Below, one piece after another: positions 30,156-37,396 of a stretch of DNA of 39,061 nucleotides. This DNA comes from Gemmatimonadota bacterium (GTDB taxonomy: Bacteria; Gemmatimonadota; Gemmatimonadetes; Longimicrobiales; Gaopeijiaceae), in NCBI GenBank assembly GCA_022563405.1, contig JADFNK010000017.1:1-39061 (forward strand). The letters are read 5' to 3'. Under the pieces are notes generated by a model that saw nothing but the letters and a program-made list of their open reading frames with translations, was not told the origin of the DNA and searched no databases. Position numbers and translations under genes: made by a program. How positions within the stretch are numbered: position 1 is the stretch's first letter; each line of letters begins with the position of its first letter.

Positions 30156-30202
30156 GGATCACACTGTGGTCAACATCCGAGAGCGAGCTCTCAGGCGCAA
30201 GC
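30156..30202 (-). repeat. Dispersed upstream element, copy C
   Basis: Minus-strand order: GCTTGCGCC, a variable stretch containing GAGAGCTCGCTCTC (a 14-base palindrome), CGGATGTTGACC, ACAGTGTGATCC. It lies in the 146-base gap between the 98-residue membrane protein gene (ends 30253) and the quinoprotein gene (start 30085), 70 bases upstream of the latter's start. Confidence 0.75.
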
Positions 30203-30252
30203 AGAGACCCGGCGTAATTACTTCCGTGAGGCTGGCCCAAGTCGGCTGAGAG

Positions 30253-30549
30253 TCACGGCAGTGGGTTCCCCCGCACCATGACACGAAGGCCTGTCTCCAG
30301 GATATCGCTGAGGAAGAGCGCCATCGCTGTGATGTTTCCCGACCATTTAGCCGCTGTAGAATCGATGTACTCTCGAAGCTCCAGAAAGCCTTGGGGGATC
30401 TCGTTCAATCCCCACCACGCCACTGCAATGGTGACCAACGCGATAGAGATCGCGAACAGTCGTAAACCACGTGTCCCCCACCGTTCGTCAACAAAATCAT
30501 AGATGGGAGTCCACAGGATGTCCCTCCAAGAGGGTCGCTTCTCAGGCAT
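30253..30549 (-). CDS. Small single-span membrane protein
   Basis: 98 residues from the ATG at 30547-30549. The sequence begins with a charged PEKRPSWRDILWTPIYDFVDERW segment, then GLRLFAISIALVTIAVAWWGL, one clear transmembrane helix around residues 29-48, and a soluble C-terminal part with FLELREYIDSTAAKWSGN and ALFLSDILETGLRVMVRG. I recognise no family. It follows the CapA-like gene by about 20 bases on the same strand, so it may be the last gene of that transcript. Coding is supported by the hydrophobic-amphipathic layout and the spacing; function unknown. Confidence 0.65.
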   Translation of the reverse strand: MPEKRPSWRDILWTPIYDFVDERWGTRGLRLFAISIALVTIAVAWWGLNEIPQGFLELREYIDSTAAKWSGNITAMALFLSDILETGLRVMVRGNPLP

Positions 30550-30567
30550 CGGACTCTGCTGCCTGCC

Positions 30568-32097
30568 TCATTCACGCCCGCTCCTCGCAGGCCCTACCCG
30601 GATCACCCCGACATTGCCTTCGATGTCGATCGTCGTGCCCAGCTCCCGCGACAGTCTCTGCACCCGCTCCAGAATCCGTCGCCCGATCTCGGGCGGAGCG
30701 ATTCGGGGAATCCCGAGTCTGGAGTCCGGACCGTCCGATCCCAGCTCGACGGGGTACAGCCGCACCTCGGCCAGTTGGCCATCCTCATAGCGAGTGACCG
30801 CCACCATGCTCTCCAAGGACTGCGACGAGCCCCCGAAGTTTCTCGCGAAACCCTGTCGGGTCGAGCCGGGGCTCGCGTCCGTCATCCCGAACTGCACGGG
30901 GAGCGTCCACTGCGCCTCGCGGAAGAACTCGCCGAGGCCGTAGAAGATCGGCTTCCCGTTGTAGATCTCGATACCGCGCAGCGTTTGGACGCCGGTCCCG
31001 ACGAACACATCGGCTCCGGCGTCGATGGTCTGGTGCGCCAGGTCGACGTAGAAATCCGGTGGGCGGGTGCTGAGATGCATGCGCTCGAGGACCGACTGGC
31101 TCTGGTGGGCATGCATCGACGCGACCACGAAGTCCGCGTACTGCTTCGCATTGCGGATGCTCCTGAGAATCCGGGTGAGATCGCCACGGTTCATGGTGAA
31201 GTCGATCGTTCCGGGCGTCTCGCCGGGTCTCGCGGCCCGGTAGGTCGGATCCTCTCGTCCCGAGCTCGAACCGAAGAACCTCAGCCTGTCCGAAGGCTCG
31301 TTGCCGGGTGCCGGCCGCGGATTGTCGTAGTTCGTGCTGTGCTCCAGGAGCTCGTCGCGGACCCGCCTGAGCGACGCCAGCTGCTCCGGTGTGACAACGA
31401 TGACCTCCGACAAGTTGAGCATGTTGAGCCCAGGGCGCCCGCCCAGGTTGCCTTCCCGATGGGTCGCTGCCAGCCGCCGGTCGATTACGAAGGTCGGGGT
31501 GTGCATGCCTACGAACGCGACGCGGCCTTGGGGCAACTCCAGGAAGACCGGCGCCGCGGCCTCGTCCAAATTCCTGCCGGTGCCCGCGTGCACGATGCCG
31601 GCCTCGTCCAGCAGCGCGTTGGTGGCAAACATCCCCTCCGACTCCGAGTCGAACAGGTGGTTGTTCGCCCGGTTCATCATGTCGAACCCCATCAACTTCA
31701 GGTCGGCGGCCACTTCGTGGGTGCCCATGAAGTTGTTCATCGGCCCGTTGAAGGTTCGGAAGTTGCTGAGCGACCCCTCGAGGTTCCCGACCGCGAGGTC
31801 GGCATCCCGGATGAGCTTGAGCACCGCCTGAACACCCTCGTCTGCGGACTGCGAGGCCGGGCGCCTGATGATCAGATCCCCGACTGACGCGAGTGTAAAG
31901 GACCCGGGAATCGTCATGGCCATATCCCGCGGGCTGAGCGGGGGCGGTGTCTGGGCGTCAGCGGAAACGTTCCACGCCAGTGAGCAAGCGGTCAGCCCGA
32001 GCACCAGACGGATCCCGAGCGCCAGACGGATCCCGAGCGCCAGACGGATCAGGTGGAACCGTTGACGCGGGGATCGTTGGTCAGAAGATATGCGCAC
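30568..32097 (-). CDS. Exported CapA/PgsA-like metallophosphoesterase-fold protein, active site altered
   Basis: 509 residues from a GTG at 32095-32097, with GAGGAGG 4 bases upstream. A signal peptide ends near SADAQ (residue 49); its hydrophobic core contains three repeats of RLALGI. The fold of the poly-gamma-glutamate capsule protein CapA is clear: SVGDLII (Asp74), AVGNLEGSL (Asn105, Glu107), MNRANNHLFD (Asn145-His147), SMHAHQS and GADVFVGTGVQTLRGIEIYNGKPIFYGLGEF. In the family this last block is normally GHxPHVLQGIE...LGNF; here the two histidines and the Asn of LGN are replaced (Thr, Gln, Glu). The phosphoesterase-type metal site may therefore be incomplete. It could have lost hydrolysis while keeping a binding role. 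It lies 9 bases downstream of the LRR gene. Confidence 0.9.
   Translation of the reverse strand: MRISSDQRSPRQRFHLIRLALGIRLALGIRLVLGLTACSLAWNVSADAQTPPPLSPRDMAMTIPGSFTLASVGDLIIRRPASQSADEGVQAVLKLIRDADLAVGNLEGSLSNFRTFNGPMNNFMGTHEVAADLKLMGFDMMNRANNHLFDSESEGMFATNALLDEAGIVHAGTGRNLDEAAAPVFLELPQGRVAFVGMHTPTFVIDRRLAATHREGNLGGRPGLNMLNLSEVIVVTPEQLASLRRVRDELLEHSTNYDNPRPAPGNEPSDRLRFFGSSSGREDPTYRAARPGETPGTIDFTMNRGDLTRILRSIRNAKQYADFVVASMHAHQSQSVLERMHLSTRPPDFYVDLAHQTIDAGADVFVGTGVQTLRGIEIYNGKPIFYGLGEFFREAQWTLPVQFGMTDASPGSTRQGFARNFGGSSQSLESMVAVTRYEDGQLAEVRLYPVELGSDGPDSRLGIPRIAPPEIGRRILERVQRLSRELGTTIDIEGNVGVIRVGPARSGRE
31996..32049. repeat. Three tandem 18-bp repeats in the CapA signal peptide
   Basis: CCCGAGCnCCAGACGGAT repeats exactly three times (31996-32013, 32014-32031, 32032-32049), differing at one base in the first unit. 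On the coding strand each unit specifies IRLALG-type residues, lengthening the hydrophobic part of the signal peptide. Slippage by one unit would keep the frame. Confidence 0.8.
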
Positions 32098-32106
32098 GAT
32101 TCCTCC

Positions 32107-33159
32107 TCACGGACAGGGTGAGAACAGCTCGTTGTGGACCGTCACACCTTTGGCTTCCAACAGAGCCGCGTCTCTGCAACTCACCCTCGTGAACCGGAGC
32201 TCGACCCTGTCCCCCGCTCCGAGCCCCGGGTTGTCCAGCAGAGGCTGGATGTCGCTGAGCTCGGGGTTGAATCGCAGGTCGAGCCCCGTCAGGCTCGTGA
32301 GCCCCTTCAAGGCACTGAGGTCGGTGATCTGGTTGCCGGTCAGCTCGAGGCGCGTCAGAGTAGTGAGCCCGCTCAGCGCGCTGATGTCTTTGATCTGATT
32401 GCCATTGATGCGGAGCTCCGTCAGGCTCGTGAGCCCCCTCAGCGCGCTGACGTCGGTGATCGCGTTGGTGTGGAGGTTGAGATCCCTCAGGTTCGTGAGC
32501 CTACGCAGCGGCGTGATGTCTGTGATCGGGTTGTTATCGAGACGTTGAACCCCCTGAAAATCTCTCGGCAGTCGAACTCCCGTGAAGTCTCCATGTTTGT
32601 GGAGGCGGAGGACCCTCAGCTCGGTCATCTCGCTCAGCGCGCTGATATCGCTGAACGAGTTCTCGCTGAGGAAGAGGTCCGTCAGCTTCGTCATCCCACT
32701 CAGCGCACTGATGTCGGTGATCCAGTTGGTGTGGAGGCGAAGGATCGTCAGGTTCGTGAGCCCGCTCAACGCGCTGATGTCGGTGATCGACTTGTTGTTG
32801 AGTGTGAGGCTCGTCAGGCCCGTGAGATTCTGGATCCCCACGAGGCTTTCGAACGGAGCAGTGGCCGGTGGGAACCGCGGAGATCCGGTTACGGTCCGAA
32901 CGGGGCCCGCCCCGGAGGCGGCCAATCCCGTCAGCCCGGATACCAGGCCACAGGTCAGATCCTCCCGCGCACCGAGCGAGAGCGCCCTCCGAACGGCCGC
33001 CTCCAGGTCGGCATCCTCGAACGTCGCGATTGATGCGTCGGAATGGTCGCTGCACAGTTCGCCAGGCTGAAGAACCCTGCGCACCTGCGCTTCTCCAGCG
33101 GCTGGGCTGGTGAGGACGAGTGTAAAGAGAAGGGCCGACGTGACAACAAAGTGCTTCAT
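32107..33159 (-). CDS. Exported leucine-rich-repeat protein (internalin-like)
   Basis: 350 residues from the ATG at 33157-33159 (GGGAG 8 bases upstream), chosen because it gives a signal peptide (FVVTSALLFTLVLTSPAAGEA); the longer frame starts within the previous gene. About eight 22-residue leucine-rich repeats occupy residues 125-310, e.g. LTSLTLNNKSITDISALSGL, LTILRLHTNWITDISALSGM, LTELRINGNQIKDISALSGL. One rung is disrupted near HKHGDFTGVRLPRDFQ. The front contains CSDHSDASIATFEDADLEAAV and CGLVSGLTGLAAS with a likely disulphide; the C-terminus (RFTRVSCRDAALLEAKGVTV) is the capping region typical of bacterial internalin-type LRRs. It would bind a protein or polysaccharide outside the cytoplasm. 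It is the middle gene of the MBL / LRR / CapA set. Confidence 0.92.
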   Translation of the reverse strand: MKHFVVTSALLFTLVLTSPAAGEAQVRRVLQPGELCSDHSDASIATFEDADLEAAVRRALSLGAREDLTCGLVSGLTGLAASGAGPVRTVTGSPRFPPATAPFESLVGIQNLTGLTSLTLNNKSITDISALSGLTNLTILRLHTNWITDISALSGMTKLTDLFLSENSFSDISALSEMTELRVLRLHKHGDFTGVRLPRDFQGVQRLDNNPITDITPLRRLTNLRDLNLHTNAITDVSALRGLTSLTELRINGNQIKDISALSGLTTLTRLELTGNQITDLSALKGLTSLTGLDLRFNPELSDIQPLLDNPGLGAGDRVELRFTRVSCRDAALLEAKGVTVHNELFSPCP

Positions 33160-33185
33160 ATCATTCGCTCCCCGGCGTGCGAGGG

Positions 33186-34148
33186 TCAGCGGAGCAGTGT
33201 GGGCCCACCGCCTAGTTCGTTGTAGATGATCGGCACGATGTCCTTCGCGTTCCACGTGGCGACCTGCCCCCACTGCTCGTCGTACTCCGCCGTGGGTCTC
33301 GCGGCGAGCACTTCCTCCAAGTGCATTCCGCTCACGATCATATCCTGGATCGTGTCGCGGATGTCCACCATCATGTCCAATACTTCGATCAACCCGTCCC
33401 GATCCGTGAAGCCGTCGCCGTGGCCCGGAATGACCTTGGTGTTCGGTCCCGCCAGTGCGATGGCGGCCTCCGTGGCGGCGATCGTCCCCGCCAGGCTCCC
33501 GCCGTTGAAGACGTCGATGATGGGATACATGTTGGTCCGGAACACGTCCCCGGTGTGCAGCACGTCCGATTGGGCGAAGTAGGTGAAGGCGTCCCCGTCG
33601 GTGTGCGCGCTCGGGACGAGCCAGACCCGCACGTCCTCTCCGTTCATGTGGAAGCTCATGGCATCCTCGAACGTGAGGATCGGGCGGTTGGCCTCGGAGA
33701 TTGGGGTCGCCGCGTAGGTCCCCCCCCTACGGGGCGTATGGTGCGGTTGGAACATCCGATCTCGGACGTTCTTGTGTGATATGATCGTCGCCCCCATGTC
33801 CGCCAGGATCGGATTCCCCCCGAAGTGGTCCATGTGAACGTGCGTGTTGATGACGAAGCGGATCTCCTCATCGGTAATCTCCCGGACACCCCGAAGGACG
33901 TTGTCGGTCATACCAGGCACCTGGTCGTCGATGAGGAGGACCCCGTCGGGGCCGGGCAGAACGCCGATGTTCCCCAACGTGTTCGAGAACTGGAGCATGT
34001 AGACGTTGCCCTGGACGGGGATGACCTTGACGGGCTCCACTTGCTGAGCCGATTCGGACGCGACGGGCAGGGTCCGGGCAAAAAGCGCCAGAAGGAAAAG
34101 AAGGCTGAGGGTCCCGAACCAGGCCATTCGCCGTGGAGATCCGTTCAT
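33186..34148 (-). CDS. Exported metallo-beta-lactamase-fold hydrolase
   Basis: 320 residues from the ATG at 34146-34148 with GGAGGAG 4 bases upstream. The N-terminus has a signal peptide or anchor (LLFLLALFARTLPVAS). MBL metal ligands are all present: NTHVHMDHFGG (His103, His105, Asp107, His108), PSAHTDGDAFTYF, DVLHTGDVFRTNMYP and VIPGHGDGF. It thus has a full two-metal site and should hydrolyse an ester, lactone, phosphodiester or sulphur compound. Similarity of the GNVYMLQFSNTLGNIGVLPGPDGVLLIDDQ start to quinoprotein-relay or SoxH-like enzymes is general. It heads the MBL / LRR / CapA order, downstream of an unrecognised secreted protein gene by 34 bases. Substrate unknown. Confidence 0.93.
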   Translation of the reverse strand: MNGSPRRMAWFGTLSLLFLLALFARTLPVASESAQQVEPVKVIPVQGNVYMLQFSNTLGNIGVLPGPDGVLLIDDQVPGMTDNVLRGVREITDEEIRFVINTHVHMDHFGGNPILADMGATIISHKNVRDRMFQPHHTPRRGGTYAATPISEANRPILTFEDAMSFHMNGEDVRVWLVPSAHTDGDAFTYFAQSDVLHTGDVFRTNMYPIIDVFNGGSLAGTIAATEAAIALAGPNTKVIPGHGDGFTDRDGLIEVLDMMVDIRDTIQDMIVSGMHLEEVLAARPTAEYDEQWGQVATWNAKDIVPIIYNELGGGPTLLR

Positions 34149-34182
34149 GACTCCTCCGAGCGTGAGAGGGAAAAGGGTGTCG

Positions 34183-35115
34183 TCACAGAACCGGTGACAC
34201 GATGATCGTCACGTCCGTGTCGTCTAAGAGGCCGCCGTCGTCCGCGCGGCCGCGGAGCACGTAAGTACCGGGCCTGTCGAAGGTGACCCGAACCGTCCAT
34301 TCCCCGTCCTCTGGTACCGGGGGCCTTCTGAAAAGCGGCGCCCACGGTGAGTTGGCGCCCGCCCGGGTATCCTCCCAGGTTTTGATCTGCGGGGGATCGA
34401 ACTCGACTTCACCGTCACCGCGAAAAAGGAACCACGACAAGTGCAATCCGTTGACCTTTTGTACGGTAATCCGGCCGGGAGGACGTAGCGCGGCTGCGGA
34501 GAGGGTCGGGAGGCTGTCGCTTTCACGGGGAGGACGAATCGGGCCGACCCGTGGGAGATCGTCGTCGGTGATACGTGCCACGAGCGTCACCGGCTGCCCG
34601 ACACTGACCCTTCGAACCGAATTCCCCACCAGGGTGATGGTCGGCGGCGTGTTGGCTCGGGACTCCTCGGTGGTGAAGCCGGCACCGATCGACCCTGTCT
34701 CCGACATGATCACCATGTAGTCGAGCCTGTAGTCCAGCCGGAGCGTCCCGTAGGCGGCCTCGGTTTTTCCTTGGGTCGTCAGCGTCCAGACCAGCTCCTG
34801 ATCGCCGAAGTCCGCCGGCACCCGAACCTTGAACACGTATCGGTTGCGGCGCGGAAGAAAGTGTGTCGGCTGGCCCTGATCCGCGGGTCCCGGCGAGATG
34901 TTGTTGTCGGGGCCCACAGGAACGTCCAGCTCCTCTTGCCAGTTCCGGTTCATGTATCCGAACACGAGGTTGAACGACCCATCCTCGTTCAGCTCCCACC
35001 CTTCGTACCCGGGCGACGCGTTCTGGCCCGTCTGGTATGAGACTTGGGCGTTCGCCGCCTGGCAGGCGACCAGGACCGCCAGAGCGACGAACCCGCACCG
35101 GATGACTCCAGTCAT
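34183..35115 (-). CDS. Secreted protein of unknown function
   Basis: 310 residues from the ATG at 35113-35115 with GGAGG 7 bases upstream; the extra upstream codons belong to no obvious protein. A signal peptide ends QAANAQ (about residue 24). The mature part starts SYQTGQNASPGYEGWELNEDGSFNLVFGYMNRNWQEELDVPVGPDNNISPGPADQGQPTHF in outline (beta-rich), includes RYVFKVRVPADFGDQELVWTL, then an Ig-like segment (TPPTITLVGNSVRRVSVGQP, VTLVARITDDDLPR) and a C-terminal WTVRVTFDRPGTYVLRGRADDGGLLDDTDVTI, resembling PKD- or cadherin-like domains. Many environmental bacteria encode such proteins; I know no function. It is the first gene of the minus-strand set leading to MBL, LRR and CapA. Confidence 0.85.
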   Translation of the reverse strand: MTGVIRCGFVALAVLVACQAANAQVSYQTGQNASPGYEGWELNEDGSFNLVFGYMNRNWQEELDVPVGPDNNISPGPADQGQPTHFLPRRNRYVFKVRVPADFGDQELVWTLTTQGKTEAAYGTLRLDYRLDYMVIMSETGSIGAGFTTEESRANTPPTITLVGNSVRRVSVGQPVTLVARITDDDLPRVGPIRPPRESDSLPTLSAAALRPPGRITVQKVNGLHLSWFLFRGDGEVEFDPPQIKTWEDTRAGANSPWAPLFRRPPVPEDGEWTVRVTFDRPGTYVLRGRADDGGLLDDTDVTIIVSPVL

Positions 35116-35269
35116 CGTTTGCCTCCGAGAGCTGTGTTTTCGCATGACTGATGGCTCCCCGAGCGCGGAAGGCAAGGGGATCGCAAGCTACGTCCCGGAA
35201 AGGCTCCCCGCATCCTCTCGTCCAGGGCGTAGGTCGAGAGCCAGGCTCGATAGGCCTAGCTCCGTGTCT

Positions 35270-35980
35270 TCAGTCTGTGTAGAAGCCGGCGACGTCCTCT
35301 CTCACCACGCTTCGCTCCTGTGCCACCCGTATGTCCTTCGGGCTGCCTCTGACCCAAAGATGCAAAATGACAGATCGGAGCTTGGCGTCCTTTTCGATAC
35401 GCCGGCGAGTGATCAGCAACCCCGCCTTCAGGACCTCCTCTTCCACCATCTCACCCGCACCGGCAACGGGTTCGAGAACGATTCGGAAGTGCGCCGGACG
35501 GCGGCGCGCGATGGCGTTCTCCATCGGTGCCAGCAGAACCAAAACGAGGAGCACGAGCAGCGTTGCTGCCACGGCCTCTACGTAGGAGCCACTCCCTACC
35601 GACATGCCGATGCCCGCGACCACCCACAGGGTTGCCGCTGTCGTGAGTCCCGTAACGGTGCCACGCGCCTGAATGATCGTACCCGCTCCGAGAAACCCGA
35701 TGCCCGTTATGATCTGGGCGGCAATGCGCGATGGATCTCGGACTGCACCCTCTACGACGAGTCCGCCGAAGTCGATGGACAGATCGGTGAACAAGGCGGC
35801 GCCCACACAAATCAAGATGTTGGTCCGTAGCCCCGCGGGTTTGCTACTGGCCTCACGCTCCCAACCGATCGCCCCACCCAGGACGACGGCCAGCGCTAGT
35901 CGAGCGAGGAGGTCAAGCCGAAGGCCCGCGCCGGAATCGCCGTTGATCCATGTGCCCAGCCACTCGATTATCGTCTGCAC
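35270..35980 (-). CDS. MgtC/SapB-family membrane protein
   Basis: 236 residues from a GTG at 35978-35980 (AAGGAC upstream). The N-terminal 150 residues form the MgtC/SapB core, four to five transmembrane helices with the family motifs GGAIGWEREASSKPAGLRTNILICVGAALFT, GIGFLGAGTII and GLTTAATLWVVAGIGMSVG. The C-terminal 80 residues (FRIVLEPVAGAGEMVEEEVLKAG, EKDAKLRSVILHLWVRG) are the cytosolic regulatory domain that follows the core in MgtC proteins. MgtC relatives are linked to growth at low magnesium and to inhibition of the F1Fo ATP synthase in some pathogens. Here, with no magnesium transporter adjacent, the role is open. The hairpin and palindrome at 36013-36064 lie just upstream. Confidence 0.92.
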   Translation of the reverse strand: MQTIIEWLGTWINGDSGAGLRLDLLARLALAVVLGGAIGWEREASSKPAGLRTNILICVGAALFTDLSIDFGGLVVEGAVRDPSRIAAQIITGIGFLGAGTIIQARGTVTGLTTAATLWVVAGIGMSVGSGSYVEAVAATLLVLLVLVLLAPMENAIARRRPAHFRIVLEPVAGAGEMVEEEVLKAGLLITRRRIEKDAKLRSVILHLWVRGSPKDIRVAQERSVVREDVAGFYTD

Positions 35981-36012
35981 GACGCGTCCTTATCGAACTC
36001 CTGAGTGGTCTT

Positions 36013-36064
36013 CGCCCGATCGGGCGGTCCACCAAAGGCGCGACCGAACCGATCTGCGGTCGCG
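36013..36064. terminator. Palindrome and hairpin between formamidase and MgtC genes
   Basis: CGCCCGATCGGGCG at 36013-36026 is a perfect 14-base palindrome. CGCGACCG (36039-36046) pairs with CGGTCGCG (36057-36064) around a 10-base loop, a hairpin about 74 bases beyond the formamidase stop on the minus strand. The hairpin may end the formamidase transcript; the palindrome, 33 bases before the MgtC start, could be an operator. The rest of 35981-36137 holds no gene. Confidence 0.4.
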
Positions 36065-36137
36065 GCGCACGCCCTAGAGTACCCGGGGGAAACTTGGATT
36101 GGAAGACCTGCGGAGCCCCAGACCTGGGAGTCAGCGC

Positions 36138-37166
36138 TCAGCGCAACAGCGACTTCGCGACCATCGCGTGCACTCCCACGTTCCCGTCCACCAGCTCGGT
36201 GACCCGTAGATCCACCGCCATGGAAACCACTGCGTAGGCCTCCCCACTCGTGAGCCCGAGTCGCTCCTGCAGAAACTCCACCGTCTCGCGAATCGCGATC
36301 TCGGTGGCAACTTCGAGGTCCGGATCGAAACCCATGAGGATGTGGTGAGTGGGGGTCTCGGCGCGTGGCCAATCGAGGGTCTGACCCTTGAGTACGGTGA
36401 GCTGAAGCTTCCCGCGCAAGGAAGTCTCGAGGCCGGTCTGGTTCACCTCACCGTCCCCCTGGGCAGCATGGCCGTCACCCACCTGGAAGAGCGCCCCGGC
36501 AACCCAAACCGGGATGAATAGTGTAGTTCCAGCCACCAGCTCCTTGTTGTCCATGTTGCCGGCATGACGCCCCGGGGGGTTACTGCTCACCCGGCCGGAG
36601 TCGGGTGGAGGGGCGACGCCCATGCTCCCGAAGAAGGGGTTCAGCGGAACCACCACGCCGGGAGCGATCTCCGCCTGACCCCGCTCGCGGTCGATACGGA
36701 TGAGGCGGGAGCGACGGTCCTGGTCACAAAGTGAAGGGACGAATCCGCTGCATCCGTTGTACCCGTAATCGATGTCATAGTCGATCGAGAGGATGCGCAC
36801 CTCCAGCACGTCTCCCGGCTCCGCACCTTCCACATGGATCGGACCCGTAAGGATGTGACCCCCGGGGCCACGGTCCGTCACCTGTTCGTAGATCGCGATA
36901 AGCTCAGGCTGTACTTCTGCGGCAGGCAGCCCCATGCGGGCGAGTCCCCGCGGGCTGCTGGTGAGCATGGTCGTGACCTCCACGACGTCACCCGACTGCA
37001 CGGTGAGGACACCAGGCTTATTCGGGTCGTAGTGTCCGAACGCCACGGTCGTCGGGCCGGCGATGAGCTGGTGCTGAGCCTGGGGCGTCTGGGCGTGGAC
37101 CGCGGCTGATGCGGCCAGGCACATCAGCGAAACTGCTGCTGAAATCACGGACTTCGAGCAGAACAT
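36138..37166 (-). CDS. Exported acetamidase/formamidase-like enzyme
   Basis: 342 residues from the ATG at 37164-37166. The signal peptide is SVISAAVSLMCLAASAAVHAQ. The FmdA/AmdA fold is recognised by TVAFGHYDPNKPGVLTVQSGDVVEV, TGPIHVEGAEPGDVLEVRI, GCSGFVPSLCDQ, PLNPFFGSMGVAPP, NPPGRHAGNMDNKELVAGTTLFIPVWVAGALFQVGDGHAAQGDGEV and the C-terminal EAYAVVSMAVDLRVTELVDG. Formamidases hydrolyse formamide or related short amides to ammonia and the acid; export makes a periplasmic action on other amides possible. The start region is tandemly duplicated (see the 36-bp repeat): an in-frame TTG lies 36 bases upstream within the first repeat, so the N-terminus could be 12 residues longer. The ribosome-binding site is the purine-only A6/G8 tract. 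Confidence 0.92.
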   Translation of the reverse strand: MFCSKSVISAAVSLMCLAASAAVHAQTPQAQHQLIAGPTTVAFGHYDPNKPGVLTVQSGDVVEVTTMLTSSPRGLARMGLPAAEVQPELIAIYEQVTDRGPGGHILTGPIHVEGAEPGDVLEVRILSIDYDIDYGYNGCSGFVPSLCDQDRRSRLIRIDRERGQAEIAPGVVVPLNPFFGSMGVAPPPDSGRVSSNPPGRHAGNMDNKELVAGTTLFIPVWVAGALFQVGDGHAAQGDGEVNQTGLETSLRGKLQLTVLKGQTLDWPRAETPTHHILMGFDPDLEVATEIAIRETVEFLQERLGLTSGEAYAVVSMAVDLRVTELVDGNVGVHAMVAKSLLR

Positions 37167-37229
37167 GGTCTGTCCCCCCCCTTTTTTGCGGAGGCAGAAC
37201 AATGGTCTGTCCTCCCCCCTCTTGCGGAG
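37158..37229. repeat. Tandem 36-bp duplication over the formamidase start and ribosome-binding site
   Basis: 37158-37193 and 37194-37229 are adjacent copies with the common pattern GCAGAACAnTGGTCTGTCC, then C-rich, then TTGCGGAG. The start-proximal copy carries C8 followed by T6 (on the coding strand A6 then G8) directly in front of the ATG at ribosome-binding distance. In the distal copy the start codon has become ATTG, leaving an in-frame TTG. Confidence 0.85.
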
Positions 37230-37396
37230 TCGTCGGCGTCGCCGGAAGTCGGCGCCGCCAGACAGAGTCGGCAGCCCGAAGTCCGTAGTCAAGCGGCTTA
37301 ATCGCCAGCGGGCTCCGGTCGAAGACCCGTAGGCCATGCAGCCCCGTGGCTCGGTCGTTACGTTCGACGCAAATCTGCACTTCCAAGGGAGAGACC

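Noticed and set aside
28535-30217. 560-residue plus-strand open frame opposite the PQQ dehydrogenase
   Set aside because: GC-rich antisense of a well-supported quinoprotein; composition is Arg/Val/His-rich without domains, and the minus strand has clear motifs and a ribosome-binding site.
30775-31887. 370-residue plus-strand frame opposite the CapA-like gene
   Set aside because: Antisense artefact; no domain, no plausible start context, and the other strand is clearly coding.
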